NCBI GenBank assembly: GCA_900074885.1
Contig: FJUW01000019.1
Coordinates: forward strand, 434,001 to 498,000
DNA length: 64,000 nucleotides
Direction of reading: 5' to 3'
Origin: Rhynchosporium graminicola
Taxonomy: Eukaryota; Ascomycota; Leotiomycetes; Helotiales; Ploettnerulaceae
In this document: one piece after another, positions 36,660-49,869 of the stretch
Numbering within the stretch: position 1 is the stretch's first letter
Layout: every line of letters begins with the position of its first letter
The notes under the pieces: model-generated
What the model was told of the DNA's origin: nothing
Databases searched by the model: none
The model's input: only the letters and a program-made list of their open reading frames with translations
Program-made: the position numbers and the translations under genes

Positions 36660-38475
36660 TCACAAAACCCCAAGTTCTTCGGGCGTCAAATTGAACCCGT
36701 TCTTCAACTCATTTTCCAATGGAACCACCACTTGCTCGTACACAAAATTTCTAAAATCCTCATCATCAAGGCTTAGAGGCCCCCCGCGGTTGACGTACTC
36801 GACCTGCAGGCAAGCCTTTATAGCGTTCCTGTAACCCTCATACACATCGTCTTCCTGTTTCTCCAGTTGCTTTTCTGCCGTGACCCAGTTGGTGTTCACG
36901 CCTTCCAGTCCATCCTCGGTATCGTCAGGATCCCAGAATGACTCGATTGGTTTCTTTAGGTAGAGCTCAAGTAGCAAGATTCCAAGAGCGAGAAGAGTCG
37001 GACTTGGGTGGCTGTACAAATCATCTTCTGTAACTCCTAATTGTACCGTGTCTTCATCAAATTGTGTGGCAAGATACGGTTTCCTCAAGTTGATGCCATC
37101 GACAGTGGTGTAGAAGCTCACATGCTGCTTATTCCAGCTGTTTGATACCCAGGGACTCTCGCAGTAATGGAGGACAGCATGTGCGAGTACGACCGCCAGA
37201 ACTCTGCTATCTTTCAGCCTCAGCCGGGCTTGAGAGTTCCCCAGCAGCAGGGTATTGAGTGGAATTCCAATTTCTGGTCTGAGCATGACGTGCTTCCCAG
37301 TTGATCTTGCTCGCCAGAGATTCTCACCATCAAATACAAGCTCGAGACCGCTCCCTTTCTTGTGTGCTTCTTTGATGAGCGTACAAACTGACTCGGTACC
37401 AATGAAGCGATGGGGATCCTTTGGAGCTGGTATCGATTCTGCAGGGTAGCTTTCGTCCATGAATCTGACAACAGCTTTTGCATTTCCTTCTTTCCTGTTT
37501 CTGTATGGTCTGATTAGCTCCACAATTAACAATGTGTCGAAGGACTCACTTGTCGGAAAGGATACGGATTCTACTTCCCAGCCAGATTTCCGTCGGCTGT
37601 TCTTCAGTCATCATGGAAACTATCAAATCTAAATTGATCACCGTATCCGTGCTATCGTGATTCATTAAGCATTTGAAGAGGCTCAACTTCGCCTCGTGGG
37701 GTGATGGGCAAGGGCAATTCCAGCATCGAGAAATTCGTTTATGTACATCTTGGGATAATCTACGGGTCAAGTTCGTGGGTAAAGGTGTCTTCCGGATGGT
37801 CGTGGCCTTCTTTCCATCGCTAGGACTAGAAATGCGACCAAAAACGAAAAATTCTAGTTTCTTGTTGCATCGACGGATTCTCTTGAGATGTTTGCTCCGC
37901 CGGGCCTCCTTGGTAGTGAACTGAAAGCGGGTACCCAGATCCTGTACCGTTCTACCGTTCTTCATCTCTTCACGAAATACTTCAAGCTTCTTAAAGAAGG
38001 CTGACGAACAGACCTGCGATTTATTAGAGCCATTTAAAGGTTCGGAACAACGTTTTGAAAGCTAGAAACCTACTCTCTCAGAACTGATGAAGTTTAAGGA
38101 CCTCTCACTAACCACCTCATCCAAGGACTTCAGAAGACGGCCGAGGATGTCTCTGAACGTAATCTCAGCAACCGATCCCAGCCTCATTCTCAAAGCATCA
38201 GAGATGTCGTCCTGTTTCCATTGAACCCGATCAAGGTTCAAGAGCTGTTCTCTCTGCGGCTCATTGAGTGTCGTGAGATCGGAAATCAAGTATCGTAAGG
38301 TAAATGCAAGTATGGCAACTTCGTCGTGAAGTTCTGTCAGGAAGTCTTCAAGCTTTTCATCTCTAGCTCTTGAGGATAAGATAGTTTTGGCCTGGTCATA
38401 TGCTTTCAAGTGGTATTCGGTAGCTATTATCACCAGAGGCGCCAGGGCCAAAGCCAACTCAAGACCAACAAACAT
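36660..38475 (-). CDS. DUF7580-type fungal protein, helical N-terminus plus kinase-fold-like C-terminus
   Basis: Exons are 38074-38475, 37550-38013 and 36660-37500, giving 568 residues. The N-terminus (GLELALALAPLVIIATEYH, then YLISDLTTLNEPQREQ and further helices) matches the start seen in fungal DUF7580 proteins, a hydrophobic first helix followed by a helical bundle of about 150 residues. The C-terminal 290 residues contain SVCTLIKEAHKKG, RLRLKDSRVLAVVLAHAVLHYCESPWV and HPSPTLLALGILLLELYL. The last resembles the kinase helix after the DFG region (ALGxxLLEL), and the preceding stretch sits where a catalytic loop would be, but no HRD or DFG is visible. I infer a pseudokinase-like fold; the function is not established. 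The gene is divergent from the NLR at 39024, with 548 bp between the starts. Splice sites are GT-AG and phase is consistent. Confidence 0.8.
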
Positions 38476-39023
38476 CGCGAGAAGTCAATCCCAGATAGAG
38501 AGAATTTTCTTGGAAAAATCTTCATAGAATCAGGATTGGGTTGTATGGATATGGAGGTGTTATTTTCTGGAAATGATGTGGTTTCACAAGCTTCGCCCAG
38601 CTGAAGTAGGAGCTTCGTCAGTCCCGACTCTACCAGACATGTTTTCCATCGAATGAAATTTGTATGTAGGCAGAGCTGACTGCATACTGCACCTTCCCAT
38701 TAAGGGCGAATCATGCTTGGAAGTGGCTGTTTTTCTCTCCTCGCATTGGTAAATAGAAGGAAGAATGTGATGGCAGGCGGGCAAGAACCATCTTGATCCT
38801 ACTCGGCGAGACTCCCAGCAACACTATACCCAAACCCCGCAAGAGTGCATGCTTTTATGGTGACACCCTCTTTATTGGAGTGCAAGTGAGGCTGGAGAAA
38901 TTGCTCCCTTCGATCTGGGAAAGTGGGCTTCATTTGACGTCGCCATAGCATGCAAAGACCATCAGCTCTTTGTTACTTCATCACTCAAGGACTAAGCCTG
39001 AGTTTGTGTATCTCCACGGGGGA
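38476..39023. promoter_or_regulatory. Shared divergent promoter region of the DUF7580-type gene and the NLR
   Basis: The 548 bp between two head-to-head start codons is open to both transcription units. No operator could be picked out with confidence. Confidence 0.5.
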
Positions 39024-42000
39024 ATGGCAATGGATTCCGTAGAATTGCATAACAGGGCTCAAGAGTGCCTGTTTGATTTCGAAACTCTGGTTCTCGTGGA
39101 GCCAGCCACCGAGAATTGCCGCAACAGCGACGACCTTAATTGCGAAGAACAAAAAGCACGCTTCTCAATCTGGTCAGCTAATATTGGGATTTTTGCAGAC
39201 GGACATGCATCCCTGGACTACAGATTGAGGAACAGTTTAGAGGCCAAAGAGCTTATGTTGGATCTTCTCGGAAGTTTAAAGAACTATCTTCGACGAGGTA
39301 TGTGTCGCTCTTTCCTCAAGTAGATGAGATAGTAGTTGATTAAGACAGCGGCGGAAACTATACGGCACATGAAGGACAATGAGTTATCATTTTCCCACAC
39401 TCACATCGAAGACGGCTTAAGCAGCGTTGGCTCTCGGCAAACAACCTCAGCTTCTTCAGTGTTTCCCTCGTCATATCAAGGCTCGGAGACAGACGACTCA
39501 CTTTCCATCCCCGTTGACCAAGACCGGACTCCGTTTGAACAACGGGTCCATGGAATAGAACAGACGATCGATCGATTGTATCGACTTTCTGTAGCTATAA
39601 GGCGACCATCAATCATCAGTCAAAACGCGAAAGCAGTAAATATCGTAATCAGGGACGAAGATGGCACTGATGTAAGCCAGCAATTCACTGACTTCGCTCT
39701 TAACTGGATCACACATCATTTTCGAGAGGCACCACTCACACTTCGAGAACGACTTGCAAAGTCAGTCACCCTACGCAGAAAACGTTTCCTGTACCGTCAA
39801 AGTCACCAATTGAAATTGGGCGCGAAAGCAACCCTTACACCCTCGCCCCAGCTAAAGAGACCAGATTCTCTTGGATTAGATGCAGAGTCTACAATTGTAG
39901 CTAGAACTGTGGTTGATGGTCATGTACACAAAAATCAAAATAGGCGGAATAATCTTCCCAAGGCAGTGCTTCCATCGCAGACATCGGCTTCGAGAGTCTC
40001 GGATAAATTCAGGACCGACGATGTCTTCGAAACAACGCCCTGCAAGACACCCACAGTATTCTCAGGCGCGTTTATCCAGCAAGGCGCTGTTTCCATACCT
40101 GATCCGCCAAAAGCAGTGGTAGGTAGCAAAGAGTTCGAATGTCCATATTGTTGCATGATGCTGCCAATGAAGGAAGCCTTGCGATCTAACTGGACGTACG
40201 TTGCCCCATAATCTATCATAATTCAAATTCTAATTAAAGATTGTACCAGACGTCATGTTCTTAACGACCTTGAGCCTTATGTGTGTGTTTTCCAAGATTG
40301 TAGCGATCCGAATAGATTGTTTCGAGGCCGAGCTACCTGGCTTTCACACATGCAAGAGACTCACACCAAACAATGGACGTGTAGAGCAGCCAGTCATAGG
40401 CTCGTCGTATTTGATACTGAGATAGGATTTGAAAACCATATGCGCTTTGATCATGCGAAAGGCTTTAAAGAAAGTCAGTTACCTTGGTACAAAAAGCGTA
40501 GCCAAGGATCAGCGGCGAATTTGTTTACCGAGTGTCCTCTCTGTGGATATGGTCCTCCTGTGGAAAGGATCAATACTCTCATCAATTCCGATGAATCAGG
40601 CAACAAGCAGAAACAAGACCAAAGTAGAATTGTTTCCGAAGATTTCGTGGAACACTTAGCAGGACATCTGCATATGATCTCCATCAAAGCTCTACCTTGG
40701 CGGGAAAACGTAGAGGAGGAACTGAGCGAGAAGGCAGCCTCCAAAAAGGCATCGGAGGGGCACGAAAGCAATGATGATCGTGCTTCCCAACTGGCCACCG
40801 ATTTGAACATATTGCTTGTGTTTGACGACGATCCTCAAGCCGTCCAAGACGTCGAATGGCAACATATCGACCCCGCTGCAGCTGATCACGGCGTAATTTG
40901 GAAGTCTTGTAACACTTACGAGATGTATACGAATGAATGGGGTTTCATTCAGAACTCGCAGTACTATGGCCACGACAGAGATCCAATCCTCCAGAAATTA
41001 CTCAAAAGGTTATATCTGAGCTCTTCATCGGTTACGGGAAAGCACACCGACCTGGTCCTCCCCATCTATATGATGCCACCAATTCCGCTTAATAAACACT
41101 TCTATGGCCGCGAATACGTTCTGAAAGCGATTGCAACAGAGCTGGTTCCAGAGGCTCACGCAAAGCCTGCAAACGGTAAAGCAGTGACCTATCCCCTCAC
41201 ATTTACGGTTTCTGCTCCAGGTGGTATGGGGAAGACTCAAGTAGCTATCCAATTTGCACTTGCTCATCAGAAGTCTTTCGAAGTCATCCTCTGGGTTAAT
41301 GCGGATAGCGTCAATGAGATGGCTCAAGGATTTCAAAGAATCGCTGGGCTTCTTGGTCTAATCCCAAAAGATTCAATGGATGGTAACGACCTCATACATA
41401 CTCGAGAGGTCGTCAAGCGCTGGCTCGTTAATCCACCATCCCTAACAGAGGGCGGGAAATTTCGGAGGCACATATCATGGCTGATAATCTACGACGGAGT
41501 TCAAGATCCCGATATTCTCAATGACTTCTGGCCCTATGATGGACCTGGTTCAGTTCTCATCACTAGCCGAAATCCCTTCTCCTGGACAAAATCTCTGCCC
41601 CTTAAGCAATTTACTTCAGATGAAGCTGTTGCCTTTCTCTTGAAGCTGACAAATAGAGAACTGTCTGAAGTTGACCGAGAAAGCGTCACTAAGGTCGGAT
41701 CACGCCTAGGTGGCCTCCCATTGGCCTTGACCCAAATGGCCAGTATCATTGTGACAAAGCAGCTCAGTTTCCGTCAATTTCTCGACTCTTACAATAAGAG
41801 AGATAGCCAGCGTGAGCTGTTGCAATTCCAGACTCACCGGATATACTCCAAATCACCAAGCCATGAGCACACCGTAGCCTCGGTGTGGGCTTTTGAAAAC
41901 CTGAAGTATGGCAGAAAACTTTTGAATGTACTATCAATGCTTGATCCAGATAGTATTCCAGAGCGTCTTCTTACAAGCTCTTTCGGTTCCATTGACCTCC

Positions 42001-43482
42001 CTGGCTATCCTGCTACAATCACGGATTATGAGAACGCAAGAGGAGAACTCCTTGCTTGCTCTCTCGTGACTGCAAATAAGCAAGAGAACAAGCTGTTCAT
42101 TCACAGACTCGTACAAGACGTTGCTAGGGCAGAAATGACACTAACGGAACTTCGGAAAACATTCGTTGCTTGTGTCAAGCTAGTAGCATCGGTTTGGCCC
42201 TTTGAGGACTTCACTTGGCGCCATGGTATTGCGCGTTGGCCAGTTTGTGAGGAGGTGTTTCCACATATTTCCCGGCTGAAAGATATTTTCTCTGCTATTC
42301 GTCCTTCAGCACCAACGTCAGACGACTACCATTTTGCGAGAATTTTAACTGACACTGGCTGGTAAGATTCATATCTGGTCACTTCAGTATTAGCTAATTG
42401 CTTTCAGGTATTTGCATGAGCGTGGGAGGCTCATTGATACCAATTTATACAACAACATGGCGCAGTCGATTTGCGAGTCTCTCAAATGTCAACTATATGA
42501 ACCTTCTGATTTATCATCATCTCTCGGAGTGACACATTCCGAGCTCGACTTTATGCTGGCGGAACTTTACCACAACAGAGGGATCATTGCTTGTGGTGCA
42601 AGCGATGCTACCGAAGGACTCAGAAATCTCAAGATATTCCACGATATGATGGAGAAAGAGTTTGAGAAGGATACGCCACGTACTGATATGCGTCTGGGCC
42701 TTGCTTTTAACCAGCTTGGATTCGCCTATATGCTCAAAGAGGACTGGCCTCAAGGTGAAATACACTTTCTGCGATCGATCGAGCTGCTAGAAATGCTTGA
42801 CGACTATGAGCCAACACTCATATCACTGCCAATAGTAAACCTAGGCTACTCATATTGGCTACAGGGGCGCTTAGACGAAGCTGCCACTGTCCTCAGGAAG
42901 GGAGTAGGTGATCGAGAGCAGAAATTCGGAATTCATGACCGAATATCGTTCATGTGAGTCAATGTCTTTGCAGTTGGTCTCGGTTCTCTGTATGTAAGCT
43001 AATCGAGAAATCTATAAAGCTCAGGGAGGTTCTACCACGCACTTGGAAACGTCACCTACGATCAGGGTTTGACCGAAGAAAGTTTCGGCTATCACCATAA
43101 AGCTCTTCTACACTTCAAAGCCACGTTAGGAAACAACCACCACCTCACAGCATCTGTATTTGTAAAAGTTGCCGAGCACAATATCCGAGCGTCTCAGTAT
43201 GATACGGCTATCGCTTTGCTGGATCATGCTCTGAAGTCTTATTCCATATCGAATAATTACCTGTCTGAGAGAGCTCGCGTTTCCTTCAAAGTGTCAAATG
43301 CTTTGACCAGACTGCGAAAGTTTGATGAGGCCGATATAGAGCTTAGGAAGTGCTTCCAAGTTTATTCTGACCAAGTCGCCAAGAGGACATTCTTGACCGG
43401 GAAGCCGAGGATTGTGAAGACAAGGAAGGAGGATCTGACGGATAAGGATTTTGATGACCTGGTTGCTTTTTGGTTTAAGTAG
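39024..43482 (+). CDS. NLR-like STAND receptor: zinc-finger region, NB-ARC type NTPase, TPR repeats
   Basis: Exons are 39024-39297, 39349-40195, 40250-42361, 42408-42953 and 43020-43482, giving 1413 residues. The N-terminal 90 residues carry the pattern RFSIWSANIGIFADGHASLDYRLR, frequent at the start of fungal NLR-type proteins. Residues about 354-520 hold C2H2-like fingers (FECPYCCMML, RHVLNDLEPYVC, WLSHMQETHTKQWTC, ECPLCGY ... HLAGHLH). The NTPase has a P-loop GGMGKT (about 697-704), Walker B WLIIYDGV (about 785), sensor-like GSVLITSRNP and GLPLAL (about 862). FIHRLVQDVA near 985 sits where the MHD-type winged-helix motif is expected. From about 1080 to the end there are TPR-like repeats (LGLAFNQLGFAYMLKEDW, LGYSYWLQGRLDEAATVL and others). 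Such proteins oligomerise on ligand binding and signal non-self recognition or cell death. The start is the first ATG after a TTG-opened frame. No break is seen. Confidence 0.88.
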
Positions 43483-44708
43483 TAAAAAGTTCGGGCCAGG
43501 TGGGGAATCTGGCACGAAAATTGTTGAATTCATGTTGTTTTGTGGCACGTTGTATACCAGCTTGTGTAGAATTTACGAAGCAGTAGAATAATACGAATGG
43601 GTAATCTTTACCGTCTCTCAATCTAGTAGCAAATCGAGCGTGCCTTATTGGAAACCACACAACTACACGAGTTACACAAGGGTGAGATTCAAGAGATATA
43701 GATAAGAAAATCGGCACATCGATTACCTAGGAGCTTGTATCGGACTGCAACTACAACCCTTTTTGTCTTCATAGAATTGCTGTTGGGTGGCATTTCGTTC
43801 TTAGCTGGATCTTGATTCGCAACTTTTTTGTTCCTTTGGTCTGAGGATCATGAGCATACCTAGGCTCCATCACGCATGAGAGTCGTGCCATGCATATGAC
43901 CTATGTAAGCTGTAATCATCTTTGTCCAATCCTCCATTCGAGTGCCACTTATGCTTTCAACCTGGGCTGACATCTACACAACTTTAAATTTGCGTCATCC
44001 TCCGAGAGTGTGCTTGCGTCACATCCATCGCCGAATCACCGTTTGAATACTAACATGTGCTTGCCAATCAAAAAGCCCCTTTCAAAACCAATGCTGACCC
44101 CTTGCCGGCCGCACTCTGGAAAATGACAATCGCACCTTTGCACAGCGACTGAAATCATGGGTGCTTACGGGAAGCCTAATTGTGCTCACTCCTTTCTCGA
44201 TCTCACCCCTCCTCAACGCAGTGACTCCTACTCCAAGCGAGGATATCACACTGGAATACAGTCACATTAATCAAACTGCGGCCTTCCGGAGCGTGGCCTC
44301 CAGTGTGCCCTCATGTCAGACTACAATGGCGCCGAAGTGGCTATGGTTTCCCTGCACTCTTGCTTACGGAAATTCGAGGATTCGGGACAGTGTGCCGATC
44401 CCCAAGTGGCCTTTCGCGGGCTGGCTCCTTGAACTTTATAGGCTGAGAGAAGTAAGTAGAAGCCGAGACTGACCTTATTTGCTGCAGATAATAATTATAT
44501 GAGGAATGAATAAGAACTATCTAGGTTTCGGAAGTGTTTCCGAAAGAAATCGAGTACAATTTTTTGTTTACAGTCGGTACCCATCTCTCAAGAAAGAACA
44601 ACAGCAATATCTCAACAATAGGAAAGAGTAGAAGTCCGAATTTTGGTCACACGATTGTAACGAGAATCTGAATAGCTTACTACGAAAAGGTACATCAAAA
44701 TCACTGTT
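43483..44708. other. Intergenic region downstream of the NLR
   Basis: About 1.2 kb with no recognised gene. The open frame at 44161-44472 starts with GTG and has no family character. The part before 44709 was searched in all frames for the missing P-loop half of the kinase fragment and none was found. Confidence 0.45.
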
Positions 44709-45071
44709 TTGACTCTCGTCATAGATTTTCAATCCGATGATGAAATCGGCTGTAATGTGGCAGAGGAATATGAAGCAGCAGCGTTGCGAAACGGACGTTC
44801 CTTGCTGCCTATCTATCTCGAGTGCGACAGCCAAGAAAATATACGCAGGCTGAAGAGTGTGCAACAGAGAGACACTGGTACTACAAAGCTCTTAGATTCT
44901 GAGATTCTGGCAGAATTACGATCCAGGTGCCGACTCTTTCGTTTCACAGGCGTCGAGGGCATCACTGCCGACGACATTACGAACATGGGACCAGAAGAAT
45001 CTGCAGAAGCCATCCCAAAGGAGGTGATTAGCAGAATTGGACAACAAGAAGCATCGAGTCATCCCACCTGA
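44709..45071 (+). pseudogene. C-terminal fragment of a fungal P-loop small-molecule kinase-like protein
   Basis: About 120 residues match in pattern the C-terminal half of a common fungal P-loop kinase-like family: DFQSDDEIG, VAEEYEAAALRNGRSLLPIYLECD, ENIRRL, TTKLLDSEILAELRSRCRLFRF and a final PEES/EA stretch. Intact members begin with an FINGFPGVGK-type P-loop and a segment leading into T-D-F-Q-S-D. Neither is visible upstream. The sequence CGTCATAG just before the DFQ codons could be a former acceptor site, so the upstream exon has probably been lost or decayed. Without the P-loop the product could not bind ATP. Intactness of the retained part suggests a fairly recent truncation or a missed distant exon. 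Confidence 0.6.
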
Positions 45072-48000
45072 CTACTTCGGCTTCAAGCGTCATATCATCC
45101 ATCCAACAATATTTGTGCTTTCACCAAGCGTAGTAGTCTCTTCGAGAAGCATGGAATCCCAAAATCCTACAGAGGCGCTTTAATGTGCTCGAACTCCTAG
45201 CTGGAAATGGTGATTGCTTTTTCGGATGAGAAATTCGTTTGTTGGCGGAAAAGTCATTTTTGTGATTGTTAAGGCATTGCACGGCTTTTCTCAATCATTT
45301 GTATGTTCTGAAGCCATTATAAAGCTTTGCTGAAACCAGGTTCCATCTACTATAGCCAGACAATGCCAAGGACTAAGATAGAACAGTGTCCGTGTACAGG
45401 AAATCGAGGCGCTGAGAGATTGCTCAAATCTTTGGTTTCTACGTTAAGATTGCAGTTTAACAGCATCTATCTCCCCGAAAACCTCTCTAGTCCCTGAAAA
45501 TGATTCTCAACTTCATAATTTGTCCTTTGCAACCCTTCACCGACGGATTTTTCTGCATTTCAGTTGTGACATGCACCCACTTCTGTTTACTTCGCTTAGT
45601 AACTCGCTAAACCCCTCTTCTTTCTTCACCAAGTTTTGGCAACATAGGCAGTACTTGAAGGCTGTACTTGCCCTCAGAGACGGAAAGGACTTTTCTATTG
45701 GGCTTAACTTCAAGAGACTGCATGTTTCTTCTCAGTGTGCTCAGAGTAGAGCTCCAGTACGTCATTATGATCACAAGACGATGGGATTTCCTGAATTCTC
45801 GTTTGCGGTGAACTCCGCTGGCAAGTCTTACCATATCCAGACTCCATGCTAAGTCATATTCACAGAGTGAGTTGTTAAATTCCGCCATTTGGAGAAGCAA
45901 AAGCTGGGCCAGGAAGTTATCGCGAACTCTGAAAGTGTAGTGGGACGCTCGCAATGATTCCGGTCCACTATGGCCAGCAATGTGGTTTCGGTAGCCTTGT
46001 CAAGTTTACGTGTCAAAAAGCACTGCAAACATCACAGACAGACCTTCATCTACAAAAATGAAAAAACATTCAACCAATCGTCAAACTTTTAGACGGCCTC
46101 TGAAACAGATTGTTACTTGAAGACAATAGTCATTAGTGGTTTATGCACCGAATGGATCTCATAAGATGTTGTAGATAGGGTAGCCGCCAAAGACAGCTTA
46201 TTTAATGTTGAGTTAGTTGTTCTCCCTGCCTAAGTCCCCCTAAGCAGATCAAGATTTCTAATCTCGGGCATTTGCAGATGCCAAGTTTGTGACGAGTGCA
46301 AGCTGACAGACCAGGGGTATTGAAGCAACTCGCGTACAAAGTGACACAAGAAAGCGGATATGTAATGACGAGCCCAGAATTGAGACATTCCCCTGGGATT
46401 GTGGCATGGAAATATGGTATTAGATGGCTTGTCTATAAAGAATGAACAGGGATTCAAATTTCTGTAAGGAAAATCCGGAAGTCCGTATGATTTGTGGCGG
46501 AGACGGCTGGTAGGTCTTGGACTGACGATGACAACGGAGTGTGATAGAAGATGATGCCCGGTCTCCCTTCAATGCGTGCGATAAATTAGTGTGGTTACAC
46601 TAATATGGTTATGTGGCCAGACTTTCTAAGCGAGAATGAAAGAGAGGTCTCGTGGACAGGCTTTTATTCATACATTAGGATGAGATAATTATCTTACTTG
46701 GTGAGCAGGCAGGTTTTTCCTGATTTTTTCATTATGGATCATCTCAGCGCACCGCACTGATATGTGATGATATGAAAGGCGCTTATGGATGTAGAAATGC
46801 TGGATAATTGCTGATGCCAAAGGGGTCAGGAGGCACAAAGTGGCTGATCACATGACTGACATGAGACCAAGATAATGGTAAGCGTGTATGTCGTGGAAGC
46901 CGAGAGGCAGGGGTGCGTGCAATCGATATGCTGGGGTGTGAAGGACGAAATAATCATCGAGAGATCTTGATTAGGTGGTGAAAGATGTCAGGTCAATGTG
47001 TGCGATTGATTTGTTGGGGCCAGCGGGGGCAAGTAGAGCGAAGGCAGCCCGTAACGAGTATTGTTTTACAATGGACATAAGTTAGAGGGTACAGTAGCTA
47101 GAGGGTATTAGGGTAATGGTGTGTTGGCTAGGATTACAGAGCCGTGGGATATATCATATTCATATCCTGCTCAATCTCGCTCAGTGAACAGGCAGAGAGA
47201 TGGCTTTCGTCGTTACGTAGTGAGGTTTCTGACTCCTAGTTCCCGAAGAGCTCATTTCCCTCTGTCATCATCGGCAGTGACCACTCGAATATCTTAGATT
47301 TTAGCTTCAGTGAATAGTCAGTACATCGACCAGCAACTTGCAACTTGCAGTTTCGAGCCCTGTAAGTCATCTCAAGCATTCCGTATGCTTCACACACCAG
47401 CATCGCAAGGCGACACTACAATCCCAGATGATGTGTCCTATTTTGGGCTCTCACTCGTTCGTTCGCTTGCTTCATGAGCCAATATAACATCTCGGCTGAT
47501 TGCCAGGATGCTGGTTTCCCTATATGGTTAGATGCATTAGCCGGTACGACCCTGCCACGTTCTTTCAGCTCGTTCTATACACGCTCTTCAGCCTTCTCCA
47601 TACCCGTAGTGGTACAGATACTCCTAAATCCGTCTATCTGCATCAGCTAATGCGGTTTCAGTGTTTCACCATTCTAATTCCTTACGAATTCCATCATGTT
47701 CACATATCGTCAGATGGAACTCGGAACTACCACACTTTCCACTGATATTATCCTTCTAACACCTTGCTTTGAACGTCCGTTCTTTGGTTCTATGATATGC
47801 AAAGAAAAGCCACATGTGCGTAAGCAAACGAATCCTGTACAAAGCCCCTGTCACTTCTTTAGTATTATCAATAAGTGATAGAATCCTACCCGTGTCTTTC
47901 CCCATGTCCTCCGTGCTTCAGCACATATGTTACATTGATCCACAAGGAATCGATGGGCATTTCCAACTGGGATAGGAAGTGCGATTGGCCACCGATGATG

Positions 48001-49869
48001 ACCTCTACCGATTGCAACCGAGGATGCAAGCAAGCTCATCGTATCAGAGCAGAGGATGATGTCCCAACCCAGTAGGGGCAGTCGATTTCAGCAACCAACT
48101 CGGACACTTTGCATCTAAATGCAAGCCGTTAGCAAACACACTCCCACCCAAAAATCCCAGTGGCGTGTCTCCTTTCTCGGCGCATTCGTCGCTTCCAGCA
48201 TCCTGCAGCCTGCGGCCTGCATCCCTTGTATCGTCCATCCCGCTGCGGAGATATCACCGTAACACCATTTAACACCCCCTGCACCCCTGCCTCCTAACCC
48301 AATTCACTCGGGTCAGCGTTCTCTCAGGAAATACGTTCCGTACCACGGCTCACGGTACGGACGGGACAATCATGTTGGTACAATATCACATCAGCACGTT
48401 TCTCGGCTCCCTTAAGTCGGGTCACCAGCCCGTACCAACAGCGTGCCGCGCAATTGGGCCGGTCGAAGTTGTATTGATTCTTCCTTTGCTTACCTTGACA
48501 GGCATAGGTGAATGCGAACGCGGTCCGACAGGGAAGTACTGTCATAAAATGTGACGGGTTTCAATGGCAATGTGATAGATAAGCATGGGCTGAGGTTACA
48601 GACCCGGAGATAAAGACTCTACACAGGTTGACTGGCGTGGGACATTTTCTGATGTATGGTACCGAGTACAGTACAAGAGGGGTAAGTCGTGGTCCGGGGA
48701 GCACAGCAGTAGGTGATGCAAGGGTTCATATTCCCATCTAGGTCCTACCCAACACGGAGAGAAAAATCACAGATCGTGCGACGTAGCTTTTGTCTAGGCA
48801 TCGGCGTACACCTGAATATGTTGTATAACGTACTACAGAAACGGCAGAGGTGGGTTGTGTTACAATGTTTTGCTGCTAGCTGAGGGGGTAAATACTGAAA
48901 GGCGCCAACTTGAGTTTGTTTGCTAAGTTGGTGTTGTAATGTGCACATTGCGTGTGTGACGAAGTCGAAAGGGAGAAGATACTCGGTTAGTGGCGGGTTG
49001 CTGGAGATCTGAAGAGAACGTAAGATGGATAAAAGGTATAGACATCATATTCAAGCATTGCTGCTTATCCGTTCTGGTATATCTTTAACGTATACAGTCC
49101 ATATCAGAGTAACGCAGGCCGATCTCCCAGTCACCTGCTCCGTTAGCGCATTTCACCTGGTCTTCTTGCCGCGGTTAATTGCATCTAATCCCATTCCACC
49201 CTCAATCTACCAGAGGGTCCGGAAGTACCAAACACAGTACAACAATAATGGCAGAACCCCCTTCATCCATGAACACAGATTACTCCAAACTCCAGAATCA
49301 AACTAATATCAGACAAGAATATATATCGCAACGTATACATCGAAGCATAATAAGAACAAAAGAGAAAGACGGACGCAAAAGTCTCTCGAGCGAAACACGA
49401 CCTAACCCAAAACCATGTGAAGAAAATAAAATCGAAATGATAAGCGTGAAGAGAGAATATCGCCCGAGCCCACCCATCCATTCACCTAATCGACCGTTCG
49501 CCTTGACCGGTCCATTTTAATCCATAGCCCTATGAGAAACAGAGAAAGCAGATATCCGCCGTATATGGGGTAACTCCAGAGCAATGCGAGATGAAAGCGT
49601 AGAAAATACAATCATGCAGAAGACAAAGTTAAGAACTGCCCCCAGAGATCCAAGTCGCAGAACATTGAGCACTCGTGACAACAAGAATTCATGTCGATGT
49701 CGATGTCGATGTCGAGGGAGTCGAGAGTACATTGATAGAATGAAAGAAGAAGAAAATAGAGTCATGGTGATGTCGCGTTATCGTATGTGGTATGGCGTGC
49801 AGATGAAGCGTGGCGTGCATGAATCTTCATAATAAGGAAAATCACTATTGCGCCAGTGCCTCGCTTGGC
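45072..49869. other. 4.8-kb region without a recognisable gene
   Basis: Only short frames occur (at most about 115 codons), on alternating strands, without domains or convincing spliced models. A small TGTCGA repeat sits at 49690-49716. No transposase, reverse transcriptase or terminal repeat was recognised. The last part lies downstream of the Zn2Cys6 gene stop. Confidence 0.45.

Noticed and set aside
44161..44472. 103-codon plus-strand frame before the kinase fragment
   Set aside because: Starts with GTG, lacks any P-loop or family motif, and is not in a phase that could supply the missing kinase half.
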